This document shows, in pieces, positions 1 through 10,000 of a stretch of DNA of 64,000 bases. The stretch is from Oceanicoccus sagamiensis (GTDB lineage Bacteria > Pseudomonadota > Gammaproteobacteria > Pseudomonadales > Dasaniaceae): contig NZ_CP019343.1 of NCBI RefSeq assembly GCF_002117105.1, positions 3,224,001 through 3,288,000 on the forward strand, given 5' to 3'. Numbering within the stretch: position 1 is the first letter of the stretch; each line of letters opens with the position of its first letter. Under the pieces are notes generated by a model, which saw only the letters and a list, made by a program, of their open reading frames with translations, did not search any database and was not told the DNA's origin. A program made the translations under genes and the position numbers.

Positions 1-678
1 GAGTACATCTGTTTTAGGGTTGCGTTGATGTTTGGGGAGAATATCTTTCAGAAAAACTTTACCGACCACTTGTCCATTGTCTGGGTCAATCATAATGATC
101 CATTGGCTCTGCCATATATTGGCATAAATCAAGCCGTTTACCCATTCCAGTTCATTGAGTTTTTCGACCGGGTTGTTTTCAAATGTGACGGTAAGCGTAC
201 GCAATGTTTTAAAACTTACAGGATCAATAAACTGAAGTTGTGAAGAACCATTGCTCATAATAAGTGCTTCACCATTATTGGTTAGGCCCCAGCCTTCACC
301 TGTAATCGTAAATTGTGCCGTTTGTTCCAAGGTACTGGGGTTATAAATAAAACCTTGTTGGGCCTGCCAGGTTAATTGGTAAAGCTGTTGCTTTAGTAGT
401 GTTATCCCTTCGGCAAAATAACGCTTATCCAGCGAGTGTTGTTGCAGGGGGGTAGGGTTGTCCAAGGTTCTGCTTAGCAGCTGTGATGCGCCTCGCTGAC
501 CGGCACTTTCATAAAGAATGCCGTCATGAAATTCCAGGCCTTGAGTAAATAGTTGCGGGTCATGCTGAAATTGTTCAACAATCTGGTACTGGTATTCTAT
601 AACAGGCTGGGCGGCGAAACTTGTGGCGCAGGTAAATAGGTAAACAAGTAAGCTAAAGCCTCTATATTTAGCCTTCAT
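1..678 (-). CDS. Glutaminyl-peptide cyclotransferase, partial (3' end beyond window)
   Basis: Reading the minus strand from the ATG at 678 gives an open frame of about 226 codons that runs off the left edge, so the C-terminus is missing. The first 22 residues look like a Sec signal peptide ending SFA/AQ, placing the enzyme in the periplasm. The motifs FTQGLEF, YESAGQRG, FAEGITLL, GEGWGLT and NELEWVNGLIYANIW are those of the bacterial/plant-type glutamine cyclotransferase family (PF05096), a five-bladed beta-propeller that converts N-terminal glutamine of peptides to pyroglutamate. The start overlaps the stop of the upstream ComFB-like gene by 11 bp, suggesting one minus-strand transcript. Family assignment is firm; the physiological substrate is unknown. 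Confidence 0.88.
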   Translation of the reverse strand, partial: MKAKYRGFSLLVYLFTCATSFAAQPVIEYQYQIVEQFQHDPQLFTQGLEFHDGILYESAGQRGASQLLSRTLDNPTPLQQHSLDKRYFAEGITLLKQQLYQLTWQAQQGFIYNPSTLEQTAQFTITGEGWGLTNNGEALIMSNGSSQLQFIDPVSFKTLRTLTVTFENNPVEKLNELEWVNGLIYANIWQSQWIIMIDPDNGQVVGKVFLKDILPKHQRNPKTDVL

Positions 679-994
679 CATACTCTTTGTCACTGTTATC
701 GACGAAGCTAATCGCATCGGTCACCGCTTTATCCACTTTATCCACCATCTCCTGGCGTTCATTTGGCGACAGGTAAAACGCCATATCTACATCGTGGCGA
801 ATATATCGTGGCGGTAAATTATTCAGCGCTACACAGGCGATATCTGCCGTATAGTCATTGCTGCCAAAGCGGCTGGGCATTTTTTTCTGTAAGGCCTCGA
901 ATACCATGCCTTCGTAATAATTATGGATACTATCTAACTCAGTAGGTATGGCCAAAGGGCTTTCATGTGACAGTAGCATAGTGATCTCCAACAC
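668..994 (-). CDS. ComFB-like protein
   Basis: A 108-residue protein with the core HNYYEGMVFEALQKK followed by YTADIACVALNNLPPRYIRHDVD, which matches the late competence protein ComFB family (PF10719). Members are small cytoplasmic proteins; some cyanobacterial homologues have been reported as cyclic-dinucleotide receptors. No signal peptide or membrane segment is visible. A second in-frame Met (MLLSHE) lies five codons in, so the exact start is uncertain. It overlaps the downstream cyclotransferase by 11 bp and is probably co-transcribed with it. Its role in a gammaproteobacterium is not established. Confidence 0.72.
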   Translation of the reverse strand: MLEITMLLSHESPLAIPTELDSIHNYYEGMVFEALQKKMPSRFGSNDYTADIACVALNNLPPRYIRHDVDMAFYLSPNERQEMVDKVDKAVTDAISFVDNSDKEYDEG

Positions 995-1029
995 GTGGTT
1001 GATGGTATTTCAGTTATTGTAGAGCATTT

Positions 1030-3102
1030 TTATACTTTGTTGCGAATCAGGTCGCGGATAACAAAACGAGCCGGATTGAGTGCACTGACCAAATGCCGCG
1101 GCAATGGCAATGGCTCTGAGCAGATCATGGCAGCGATTAGCTCACTACACAATGGGGTTGAGGTTAATCCGCGGGAGCCATGGCCAATATTGAGATACAG
1201 GTTGGGGTAATAATGGCCGGGGCTGGTAATCCCGGCGTGGGCATTCTTGCGCAGAGGGGCGTAGTCTGCCAGAAATTGCTGTTGATCATGGACCGGGCCC
1301 ACCATGGGCAAATAATCCGGGCTGGTACAGCGTAAACCGGCTCGGCCTGTCAGCGATGAGGTATCTATAGCGCAAGGCTTGGGTAGTAGTGAGGGGATCA
1401 TCCGATGCAGGCTGTCCAGATTGCGCTGGTGATCTTGCTGGCGAGTACTGGTGTCCGTATCGCCATTGTCAAAGGTCGCCCCTAAGTTGTGAGTGTTATT
1501 AATGGCGGGAGTGATATAGCCTTCATGGCAAATAACGGTTTTTAATGCTGCGGTTTCTGGTGAGGTTTGCAGCAAAGTGATTTGTCCACGAATGGTCTTG
1601 GTCGGCAGGGTTTGGCTTTGTTCAAAATGCAGTGCATCATGGCTGTTGGCAATAATAGCCGCATCGGCGCTTACCAGAGGCCCGGTGTCGGTGGATAGTT
1701 GCCATTGCTGTTGCTGGTGTTCCAGTGTGATGGCTTGCTGTTGAAAAATAATATCGATATTAGGATGGCTACTGAGTGACTGGCATAAATACACCGGCGA
1801 GACCCAACCCGCCGCAGGAAAAAACCAGCCTGGAAACTGCATATCCACTCCGGCTAATTCTGATGCCTGCTGTTGATCAACGCATTGAATCAGTTCAGGG
1901 TAATTAGCAAAGGCCTGCTGTAATAGAGGCACCATTCGCTGTTCTTTAGCGTTGCTGGCCAACTGTAAAACACCGCAAAAATCGATATGCTCCGATGAAA
2001 TATTATGGGTTTTCTGCCACTGTCGATAAAACCGCAGCGCGTATAAATAGCTACTCAGAGTAAACCGGTTAAGAGTGCCAGCTTCGGTGGATAGCTTGGT
2101 ATATAACATGCCCTGCGGATTGCCAGAAGCCGCCGCCGCCAGTCGGTCAGACCGTTCAATTAATGTGACTTTGCAGCCCCTTTGCGCCAGTGCATAGGCG
2201 CTGCTGCAGCCAGCTAAGCCACCGCCAATAATGGCGATATGCTTACCTTGGGTGGGCGTTTGTTGTTGGAAGTACCAGGGGGCGGTAATGCTTTTAGGGT
2301 TCGGCCTGTCGGTATGGGGTTGCAGTTTGTCTCTGCTGTCGGGGTTAAATTGCCCAAATAACATTTCCCGTTTTCTAAAACCCTTGTCTTTTTTTATCTC
2401 AAAACCCTGCGCCGCCAATCCTTTACGCACGGCAGTGACGGCAGTAAAAGTGGCAACCGTGGTGTGGGGCCCACTGAGGTCAGCCATTAAGCTATAGAGT
2501 TTATCATTCCATAAATCCGGGTTTTTAGCGGGTGAGAAACCATCCAGAAACCAGGCATCCATAGTGACATGATTGTGAGCTTTCCATTGTGGGTGGTCAC
2601 TGCTACGCAATTGTTCAAGGCCTTCGATACCGTCGCCCAGTAACAGGTGCAGGCTGATACGGCCGCTATCAAATTTGAGCAGGTGGTAACCGGCGGTTAA
2701 CGTTGGGTATTGTTCTAGTAGCTGTGTGGCGAAGTCAGTCAGTTCTGGCCAGGCCGATAATGAGCGTTCCAAATCGGTATAACTTAAGGGGTGTTTTTCT
2801 ACCGATACAAAATGTAGCTGCGCGTTTTGCGGGGCTATATTTTGCCACAGTTGCCAGCTGGCTAAAAAATTCAGCCCAGTACCAAAGCCGGTTTCACCAA
2901 TACTAAAATGATCAAAGGCCTGCAGTGTTGGCCAGCGCTGTTGCAGTTGATTGTGTTGCAAAAAAACATAGCGTGTTTCTTCCAGCCCCTGTTGCAGCAG
3001 AAAGTAGATATCACCAAAGTCTCTGGCCTCAGGTACATTGCCCGGCTGCCAATCTAATTGCGCAGTATCGAGATGGTAGGGGGAGGGGGGCTGTTCAGGC
3101 AT
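1030..3102 (-). CDS. mnmC: Bifunctional tRNA mnm5s2U biosynthesis protein MnmC
   Basis: A 690-residue protein with the two MnmC modules. The N-terminal SAM-dependent methyltransferase domain (about 1-250) has GETGFGTGLNFLASWQLW and MDAWFLDGFSPAKNPDLW. The C-terminal FAD-dependent oxidoreductase starts near residue 285 with the dinucleotide-binding motif IIGGGLAGCSSAYALAQRG. It converts cmnm5-uridine to nm5-uridine (FAD domain) and then to mnm5-uridine (methyltransferase domain) at wobble position 34 of certain tRNAs. Length and domain order are normal for the fused gammaproteobacterial enzyme. A 9-bp-arm palindrome sits just upstream of the start. No defect was seen. Confidence 0.96.
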   Translation of the reverse strand: MPEQPPSPYHLDTAQLDWQPGNVPEARDFGDIYFLLQQGLEETRYVFLQHNQLQQRWPTLQAFDHFSIGETGFGTGLNFLASWQLWQNIAPQNAQLHFVSVEKHPLSYTDLERSLSAWPELTDFATQLLEQYPTLTAGYHLLKFDSGRISLHLLLGDGIEGLEQLRSSDHPQWKAHNHVTMDAWFLDGFSPAKNPDLWNDKLYSLMADLSGPHTTVATFTAVTAVRKGLAAQGFEIKKDKGFRKREMLFGQFNPDSRDKLQPHTDRPNPKSITAPWYFQQQTPTQGKHIAIIGGGLAGCSSAYALAQRGCKVTLIERSDRLAAAASGNPQGMLYTKLSTEAGTLNRFTLSSYLYALRFYRQWQKTHNISSEHIDFCGVLQLASNAKEQRMVPLLQQAFANYPELIQCVDQQQASELAGVDMQFPGWFFPAAGWVSPVYLCQSLSSHPNIDIIFQQQAITLEHQQQQWQLSTDTGPLVSADAAIIANSHDALHFEQSQTLPTKTIRGQITLLQTSPETAALKTVICHEGYITPAINNTHNLGATFDNGDTDTSTRQQDHQRNLDSLHRMIPSLLPKPCAIDTSSLTGRAGLRCTSPDYLPMVGPVHDQQQFLADYAPLRKNAHAGITSPGHYYPNLYLNIGHGSRGLTSTPLCSELIAAMICSEPLPLPRHLVSALNPARFVIRDLIRNKV

Positions 3103-3114
3103 AGGTATCAGTGC

Positions 3115-3134
3115 ATTCCCGCGACCGCGGGAAT
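3115..3134. repeat. ATTCCCGCG / CGCGGGAAT palindrome
   Basis: Perfect inverted repeat ATTCCCGCGACCGCGGGAAT with 9-bp arms, in the 44-bp gap between the coiled-coil gene and mnmC. It resembles the widespread intergenic elements that read VIPAKAGI when translated, and a related copy ends the cohesin-like gene near 26040. There is no T-run on the minus strand, so a simple intrinsic terminator is not supported. Confidence 0.7.
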
Positions 3135-3146
3135 GACAGATGGGTA

Positions 3147-4337
3147 CTAGGGGGTATTAACGAAATACACCAAACGAGGGTTCTTGGGGTCTGAACCATC
3201 GTAGATAACTTCGTAGTTTTCACTGGAGGTTACTACTTGTTGACGCCAGCGATTAAAGCCCACGATAAACACAGTATCTCCTTGTATTAATTCGGCATTG
3301 CCACGGTAAATATTATGGCCTTTAGGGCGCAGTGCATGGGAAACTGTTTTGCCGCTATCACCATTGCTATCAATAATTTTGACGTTAAGGATTTTGTTAT
3401 AGCGCGAAGATTTTTTCTTTTCCGGCGTTGCTAAAATCGCGGCGATACGCTGCTCTTCAGCCGTCACTTCTGCACCGGTACTAAGAAAAGCAACGCCGTC
3501 ATCAGCTGCTGGATTGTCGAGGCTTGCCTTGTTAACGGTTTCTTCTGTTGCCGGTTCGGCAACGGCAACCGTTGTACTGGCTGTTGTTGTTACTGCCGCA
3601 TTTACAGAGGGCGTTACAGTGGCAACTGTCGTCGCCGTTGCCGTGGCTGCTGCGGTGGTTTTGGCGGCTGCTTCTGCGGCGGCAGCGGCGGCAAGTTTGG
3701 CTTCTTCGTCTTTACGGGCCTGTGCTATTTTTGCCTGTTCTTCGGCCTGTAACTGCGCTTTTAAGCGAGCAATCTCGGCTTCAGCGGCCTCAGCTTTTAA
3801 CCGCTGCTCTTCCGCCAAGCGGCTGCTTTGGGCTGCGGCATCCGCGCTGCGTGCTTTATCGACCGCAACCTGCTGTGCTGAAATAGCAGCGGTTAGGGTA
3901 TTGATTTGCTCAGTGTTACTGGCCAGTTGTGCTTCCAGAGCCTGATTGCTTTCCTGTAATTCAAATTGTTTGGCATTGGCTTTTTTAAACTTGCGCTCAG
4001 CCAGAGCATATTTAAATTCGCTATTTTTCAGTCTTGACTTATTTTCCGGGCTTGGGTTGGCATCGTAGTCAGCTTGCTCCTTATCCAGAGCTGCTTTGGC
4101 GGCATCCAGTTTGTCTTTTTCCGGCGAGTCCTGGTTTTGCAGCGGCTGCAAATCACTGACGGCTTGTCGTTGGGCTGCTTGCAGCTGGGTCTGTTGCACT
4201 TGTAGCTCGGCTAGCTGCTGTTGCTGGGTCGCTAGTTGCTGCTCGGCAGCGGCCAGTGACTGGGCAATAGCGCCGCTGGAAAGCGTGGTGACTGCGCTGA
4301 TAATGATGGCATTAAGCCATTTTTGACATTTTGACAC
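3147..4337 (-). CDS. Exported alanine-rich coiled-coil protein of unknown function
   Basis: A 396-residue protein not recognised as a named family. It begins with a signal peptide (cleavage near GAIA/QS), followed by a long Gln/Ala/Glu-rich coiled-coil stretch (about 26-210), an Ala/Thr-rich low-complexity linker (about 210-275), and a compact C-terminal segment (about 305-396) rich in beta-forming residues and containing RYNKILNVKIIDSNGD and GHNIYRGNAELIQGDTVFIVGFNRW. The layout (export signal, periplasmic helical rod, Ala-rich linker, small C-terminal domain) recalls TolA-like or envelope-spanning proteins but lacks an N-terminal anchor. A role in the periplasm is inferred; the function is unknown. 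Confidence 0.6.
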   Translation of the reverse strand: MSKCQKWLNAIIISAVTTLSSGAIAQSLAAAEQQLATQQQQLAELQVQQTQLQAAQRQAVSDLQPLQNQDSPEKDKLDAAKAALDKEQADYDANPSPENKSRLKNSEFKYALAERKFKKANAKQFELQESNQALEAQLASNTEQINTLTAAISAQQVAVDKARSADAAAQSSRLAEEQRLKAEAAEAEIARLKAQLQAEEQAKIAQARKDEEAKLAAAAAAEAAAKTTAAATATATTVATVTPSVNAAVTTTASTTVAVAEPATEETVNKASLDNPAADDGVAFLSTGAEVTAEEQRIAAILATPEKKKSSRYNKILNVKIIDSNGDSGKTVSHALRPKGHNIYRGNAELIQGDTVFIVGFNRWRQQVVTSSENYEVIYDGSDPKNPRLVYFVNTP

Positions 4338-4512
4338 GGATTATCCTGTTACTAATCGATCTTTATAGTGTATCGGCTCAACGGTTAGTTATTGATTTTA
4401 ATGGGTATTGAGTTGACCTGAGGTTAAATGTTTAGACGAAAGTATAGACTATTGCAGAAAACCGGGCAGCTTAATATCCGGGCTTTGTTGTCTATGTCAC
4501 GTAAAAGGGGGA

Positions 4513-4551
4513 GGCCACTAACAATCAGGCTGAATCTTATCGTTAGTGGCC
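4513..4551. repeat. Intergenic inverted repeat GGCCACTAAC/GTTAGTGGCC
   Basis: Two perfect 10-base arms (4513-4522 and 4542-4551) separated by 19 bases, just after the MaoC stop and before the coiled-coil gene. On the minus strand the T-run lies before the stem rather than after it, so it is not a conventional terminator for the MaoC gene. It could be a weak processing hairpin or a regulator site. Confidence 0.5.
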
Positions 4552-4564
4552 AAAAAACAACCAG

Positions 4565-5038
4565 TTAGCCGATCTTGATAGGAGGCAGTTCAGGCTTGGC
4601 TAAGGATAGCTTTTCAGTCGGCGCAATCACCTCGGCAGAGCCTTTGGCGACGGTAGTGCCGTCCTGATTGACTGCCACGGTATTCAGGGTAACAAAGTTT
4701 TTGCCGTCTTTCTTTTCGGTCACTTCCAGATTGATGGTGACCGTATCACCTACTTTTACCGGTGCACGAAAAGACAGGCTTTGACCCAAATAGATGGTAC
4801 CAGGACCTGGTAACTCCAGGGCCAATGCGGCTGAGATAATAGAGCCGGTCCAGGCTCCGTGGCCAATACGTTCTTTAAACATCGTGGTGGCGGCAAATTC
4901 AGGGTCCAGATGCACGGGGTTAACATCCCCGGATACGGCGGCAAATAGCACTAAATCATCTTCAGTCAGGGTTTTGCTATAAGTGGCCGTTTGGCCGATG
5001 CTGATTTCGTCGTAGGTAATATTATCAATGGTACTCAC
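4565..5038 (-). CDS. MaoC-family (R)-specific enoyl-CoA hydratase (PhaJ-like)
   Basis: A 157-residue single hot-dog domain. The hydratase-2 motif is intact: FAAVSGDVNPVHLDPEFA carries the catalytic Asp and His, and IGHGAWTGSIISAAL follows as in PhaJ/MaoC enzymes. Such enzymes hydrate trans-2-enoyl-CoA to (R)-3-hydroxyacyl-CoA, linking beta-oxidation to polyhydroxyalkanoate synthesis or serving degradation of unusual fatty acids. It is divergent from fadD (150-bp shared upstream region), an arrangement also familiar in Pseudomonas where phaJ4 lies close to fadD genes, so co-regulation is plausible. Chain-length preference cannot be read from sequence. Confidence 0.88.
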   Translation of the reverse strand: MSTIDNITYDEISIGQTATYSKTLTEDDLVLFAAVSGDVNPVHLDPEFAATTMFKERIGHGAWTGSIISAALALELPGPGTIYLGQSLSFRAPVKVGDTVTINLEVTEKKDGKNFVTLNTVAVNQDGTTVAKGSAEVIAPTEKLSLAKPELPPIKIG

Positions 5039-5188
5039 GGTGATTCCTTAATAGATTTGCTTTATGGTGTGTCTTATTGGTTTGGTACAGCGTCGGCTAT
5101 TGTAAACTATTTTATCTATGAATATTGATCATCTTTGACTATAGCCCTCCAGCTAGCTAATGTTGGCAGTTGCTAAAGCGGAGGCAGA

Positions 5189-6841
5189 ATGAACACTTTA
5201 ATCCAGCAAGCTCTTGAGAAGCATGGTATTAGCCCCAGTATTGAGGTTGACCCAGAGGCGACCATTGTCAGCTTATTTGAGCAGGCAGTGGCTGAATTTG
5301 GGCCCAGCCCCGCTTTTAGTAGTCTGGGGCATACGCTAAGTTTTACTGAGACCTATCAGTACGCTCTGCAATTTGCCAGCTATCTGCAACAGCATACAGC
5401 GCTGGAACCTGGTGACCGGATTGCTATTCAGCTGCCTAACCTGATCCAATACCCCGTGGCGCTGTATGGCGCGATGATGGCGGGTATGGTGGTGGTCAAT
5501 ACCAACCCCCTTTATACCCCCCGTGAGCTGGAGCATCAGCTCAATGATTCCGGTGCCAAAGCGATTGTGATATTGGCTAATCTGGGTAAAACTCTGGAAA
5601 GTATCGTGGCTAATACCGGTGTTAACACTGTCATTATCACTGAATTGGCTGACCTCCATCCGCTGGGTCGGCGCCTTTATACCAATCTGGGTGCCAAGTA
5701 CCTTAAAAAGATGGTGCCTTCCCTGACTATTCCCAATGCTATCAGTTACCGCAAGGCTCTCAGTCTTGGTGATACTGCCGCTTTTAAACCTGCCGCTTTA
5801 GAGCAAAAACAGCTGGCAATCTTGCAATATACCGGCGGGACCACCGGTGTGGCCAAGGGAGCCATGCTTAGCCATCGCAACCTGGTGAGCAATGTGATGC
5901 AGAGCCTTGAGATGTTTTCAGGTTTTGGGCTGGAAAATGCCGGCGAAACTATGATTTCGCCGCTGCCGCTCTACCATATTTATACCTTTACCATGGGCAT
6001 GCTGCTATTGGTGACGGGCAACCACACGGTGTTAATCCCCAACCCCAAAGATACTGACGCGCTAATTGCCGATGTAAAACGTTATCCGATGACGGCTTTT
6101 TGCGGTATCAACACCTTATTTGTCAGTCTCTGCAATCACCCGTCTTTTAGTGACGCCGACTTTTCCACCTTAAAAATGACCATGTCTGGCGGTATGGCAT
6201 TAACCGGTGATGCTGCCAAACAGTGGCAGACAATTACCGGCAGCGATGTTTTTCAGGGCTATGGTTTAACAGAAACCTCACCAGTGGTATCTGCCAACCC
6301 CGGCAGCGGTAACCAGGTCAATACCATCGGTATAGCCGTACCTTCTACCCAGATTAAAATGGTAGATGAGCAAGGCCAGACAGTTGCTGTCGGAGAAAGG
6401 GGTGAATTGGCGGTCAAAGGTCCTCAGGTTATGGAGGGCTATTGGCAGCGCCCTGAAGCTTCCGCTGAAGTGATTGATGATGAAGGCTGGTTTTATACCG
6501 GTGATATCGCCCTGATGCAGGACGATGGTTTTATGCGCATTGTTGATCGTAAGAAAGATATGATTATTGTCTCCGGTTTTAATGTTTACCCCAATGAATT
6601 AGAAGATGTGATTAGCCAGCACCCTGATGTGGTTGAATGTGCCGCGGTGGGTGTGCCCGATGATAAAACCGGAGAAGCGATTAAAATCTTTGCGGTATTG
6701 GCCAACCCCATTAGCGAAAAAGAACTTATCGCTTATTGTCGGGATAATCTAACCGCTTATAAAGTGCCGAAGCATTTTGAATTTAGGGACGATCTGCCTA
6801 AATCTACAGTGGGTAAAATACTGCGCAAAGACCTGCGCTAA
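5189..6841 (+). CDS. fadD: Long-chain fatty acid--CoA ligase
   Basis: A 550-residue adenylate-forming enzyme. The P-loop-like motif YTGGTTGVAKGAMLSH (about 213-228), the GYGLTETSP motif, the YTGDIA motif and the C-terminal DRKKDMIIVSGFNVYP linker are all present, and the catalytic lysine region KSTVGKILRKDLR closes the protein. It activates long-chain fatty acids to acyl-CoA at the inner membrane. The ATG is preceded by GGAGG at suitable spacing (near 5180). It is divergent from the MaoC hydratase and followed by a palindromic repeat pair that separates it from hrpA. Length is typical of FadD. Confidence 0.95.
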   Translation: MNTLIQQALEKHGISPSIEVDPEATIVSLFEQAVAEFGPSPAFSSLGHTLSFTETYQYALQFASYLQQHTALEPGDRIAIQLPNLIQYPVALYGAMMAGMVVVNTNPLYTPRELEHQLNDSGAKAIVILANLGKTLESIVANTGVNTVIITELADLHPLGRRLYTNLGAKYLKKMVPSLTIPNAISYRKALSLGDTAAFKPAALEQKQLAILQYTGGTTGVAKGAMLSHRNLVSNVMQSLEMFSGFGLENAGETMISPLPLYHIYTFTMGMLLLVTGNHTVLIPNPKDTDALIADVKRYPMTAFCGINTLFVSLCNHPSFSDADFSTLKMTMSGGMALTGDAAKQWQTITGSDVFQGYGLTETSPVVSANPGSGNQVNTIGIAVPSTQIKMVDEQGQTVAVGERGELAVKGPQVMEGYWQRPEASAEVIDDEGWFYTGDIALMQDDGFMRIVDRKKDMIIVSGFNVYPNELEDVISQHPDVVECAAVGVPDDKTGEAIKIFAVLANPISEKELIAYCRDNLTAYKVPKHFEFRDDLPKSTVGKILRKDLR

Positions 6842-6866
6842 CCCCCGCAAAGCAACGTCAGAGATT

Positions 6867-6936
6867 GTAGGGTGGATTATAATCCACCAAACCCAGCCAG
6901 GAACCGTTATTATCGGTGGATTATAATCCACCCTAC
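6867..6936. repeat. 70-bp REP pair (BIME-like), copy 1
   Basis: Two near-identical inverted palindromes: GTAG plus GGTGGATTATAATCCACC at the left and the reverse form ending CCCTAC at the right, separated by a short AAACCCAGCC-type spacer. The same layout recurs at 12080, 35093, 37107 and 43283. It lies between fadD and hrpA. The structure is that of repetitive extragenic palindromes normally mobilised by REP-associated tyrosine transposases; no such transposase is in this window. Confidence 0.9.
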
Positions 6937-7013
6937 GGGCGGCCCAGGGGTCCAACATAGTTGTTCGCCAGGCACTCCTTTAGCGTTATAATGCCTCTTT
7001 TACATTAAGGCCT

Positions 7014-10000
7014 TTGGCAGTACCCGTGGACCAGTCGCAACACTCCCATCTTAACAAGCTAAAACAAGCCGTTAGCCAGTGTATGCTGGTTGACCGCCAT
7101 CCTGTGCAGCGAAAACTACAGCAATTGGACAAACAGTTGGCTGAAGGCAAGCCAATAGACGACACTATTCAAGCACTGCAGGCCCGCATTGAAAAATCTA
7201 TCGCTCTGGTCGAACAGCGCCAGCAAACAGTGCCGAAGATACACTTCCCCGATCTCCCTATTGCCGATAAGCGTGATGACATTGCCGAGGCTATCAGTCA
7301 GCATCAGGTCGTCGTTATTGCCGGTGAAACCGGTTCAGGTAAAACCACCCAGCTACCCAAAATTTGCCTTGAATTGGGCCGAGGGGTTAATGGCCTGATT
7401 GGCCATACTCAGCCCCGTCGCTTAGCGGCACGTACCGTAGCCCAGCGTATTGCTGATGAATTAGAAACACCCTTGGGCGAGGGGGTTGGCTATCAGGTTC
7501 GTTTTACCGATCATGTTTCAGAAAACTCTCATATTAAATTAATGACCGACGGTATTTTACTGGCGGAAATACAGCGGGATAAATTTCTTAATCGCTATGA
7601 CACCCTGATTATTGACGAGGCTCACGAGCGCAGTCTGAATATTGATTTTTTACTGGGCTTTCTCAAGCAACTATTGCCTAAACGCCCTGATCTAAAAGTG
7701 ATTATCACTTCAGCGACCATTGATCTTGAAAGTTTCTCCAGACATTTTAATGATGCACCGGTGATTGAAGTCTCTGGCCGCACTTATCCTGTGCAAACCT
7801 TATACCGTCCGTTAGATGATCTGTCACCGGAGGGAGATTTAACCACGGGTATTGAAATGGCCATTGGCGAGCTAATGACTATTGAGGGTAGCGCCAAAGG
7901 TGATGTGTTGGTTTTCCTTAGTGGCGAAGGTGATATTCGGGAAGTGGCTCGCCATTTACGGCAAGTACAAAAAGACCAGCGGGCATGGCAACACTGCGAA
8001 ATCCTGCCCTTATATGCCCGCTTAAGCAATGCAGAACAAAATAAAGTGTTTAATACTGCTTCGCGCCGTGGGCGGCGAATTGTGTTGGCGACCAATGTGG
8101 CAGAAACCTCATTAACTGTACCGGGTATTCGCTATGTAGTTGATCCCGGTTATGCCCGTATCAGCCGCTATAGTTATCGCACTAAAGTCCAGCGCCTGCC
8201 TATTGAACCGATTTCACAGGCCAGTGCCAACCAGCGTAAAGGTCGTTGTGGCCGTGTGGCGGAAGGTGTCTGTATCCGTCTTTATGACGAGGCCGATTTT
8301 AATAACCGCCCTGAGTTTACCGACCCGGAAATTCAGCGTACCAACCTTGCCTCAGTGATTTTGCAAATGCTGGGTATGCGGATGGGAGCGGTGGATAAAT
8401 TCCCCTTTGTTGATCCCCCGGACCATCGCATGATCAGTGATGGTTTTAAGTTGTTGGAAGAGCTGGGGGCGGTTGATAAAAAGCGTCAGCTTACCCTCAT
8501 AGGCAGAACCCTGACCCGTTTTCAGGTTGACCCGCGCTTGGCGCGGATGATTATTGCCGCGGAAAAACTGGGCTGTCTCAATGAAGTCCTGGTGATCGTC
8601 AGTGCCTTAAGTATCCAGGACCCCCGTGAGCGCCCAGCTGATAAGCAGCAGGCCTCCGATGAAAAGCACCGCCGTTTTTGGCATCAGGAGTCGGACTTTT
8701 TATCCTATGTCAATCTGTGGAATTACTACGAAGAAAAGCGCCAGGAACTCAGTCAGGGTCAATTAAGAAAACTCTGCAAGCGTGAGTATTTAGCCTATAT
8801 GAGGATGCGTGAATGGCGGGAAATACATCACCAGTTACGTCTGGCCTGTCGTGAGCAAAAATTCCAGGGGAATAAAGAACCCGCTAATTATGAAGCCGTG
8901 CATAAAGCCTTGCTGTCAGGCCTATTAAGTCATATTGCCAACCTGGATGATGATCGACAGTATTTAGGCGCGCGTAATCGCAAGTTACGTATTTTTCCCG
9001 CCTCGGCCTTATTCAAGAAAAGCCCCAAATGGATTATGGCGGCAGACATTGCAGAGACCTCACAGGTGTATGCTCGCACCTGTGCCCAGATACAGCCAGA
9101 GTGGTTAATGGGGATTAATGACCCCTTATTTAAACGCAGTTATAGCGAACCTCACTGGCAGCAAAAAGCGGGCAGGGTAATGGCCTATGAAAAGCTTAGC
9201 CTGTACGGCTTGATGATTAGTGAGCGCAACCGAGTTCACTATGGTCCTATAGATACCAAGCTATCTCGTGAGATTTTAATTCGCTCCGCCTTGGTTGAGG
9301 GCAATATCCCCAAAACTTTAGTCACCAGCAAAGCGCCATTTTTTACCCACAACCAACAGCTGGTTAAGGAGATAGAAGACCTGGAAGCCAAGTCCCGCCG
9401 CAAAGATATTTTGGTGGACGATCAGCAGCTCTTTCAATTTTATGATGAGCGACTTGGCCCCGATATTATTACTTTAAAGCACTTTGAAAAGTGGCGTAAA
9501 GAGGCCGAGCGCAAACAGGCCAAACTGTTATATATTGAGAAAGAGCGGCTGATGCAGCATGGAGCGGCTCATATTAATGAGAGGCAATTTCCTGCTCAGC
9601 TAAGCGTGGGCGATTTGGTCTTTGGGCTGAGCTATCGCTTTGAACCCAATCATCGAGCTGATGGGGTCACGGTCACTATTCCGATTGGCTTGCTTAATCG
9701 CATTCCTCGTCATCGTTTTGAATGGCTGGTGCCTGGCATGCTGCGGGATAAATGTATTGCGTTGGTTAAACTATTGCCCAAAAACCTGCGTAAGCAGGTG
9801 GTGCCGGTGCCAGAGTATGTCGATAAGGTGCTGGCGCAGGTAAAAGCCGATGACTCCCCGCTATTAGAAGTATTAACCCGCCAACTGAAGCAAGTGGCCG
9901 GTGTGCTTATCCCAATGGAAGCCTGGTTGCCTGATCAGTTAGATGATTTCTATCGAATGAATTATCGGGTAGTGGATGCAGAGGGGCAGCAGCTGGGGCA

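Noticed and set aside
25-243. Plus-strand frame of 72 codons
   Set aside because: Antisense to the glutaminyl cyclotransferase gene, which has clear family motifs.
3514-3945. Plus-strand frame of 143 codons
   Set aside because: It is antisense to the Ala-rich coiled-coil gene and reflects its low-complexity codon pattern.
4513-4551. Terminator for the MaoC gene
   Set aside because: The T-run is on the wrong side of the stem for the minus strand.
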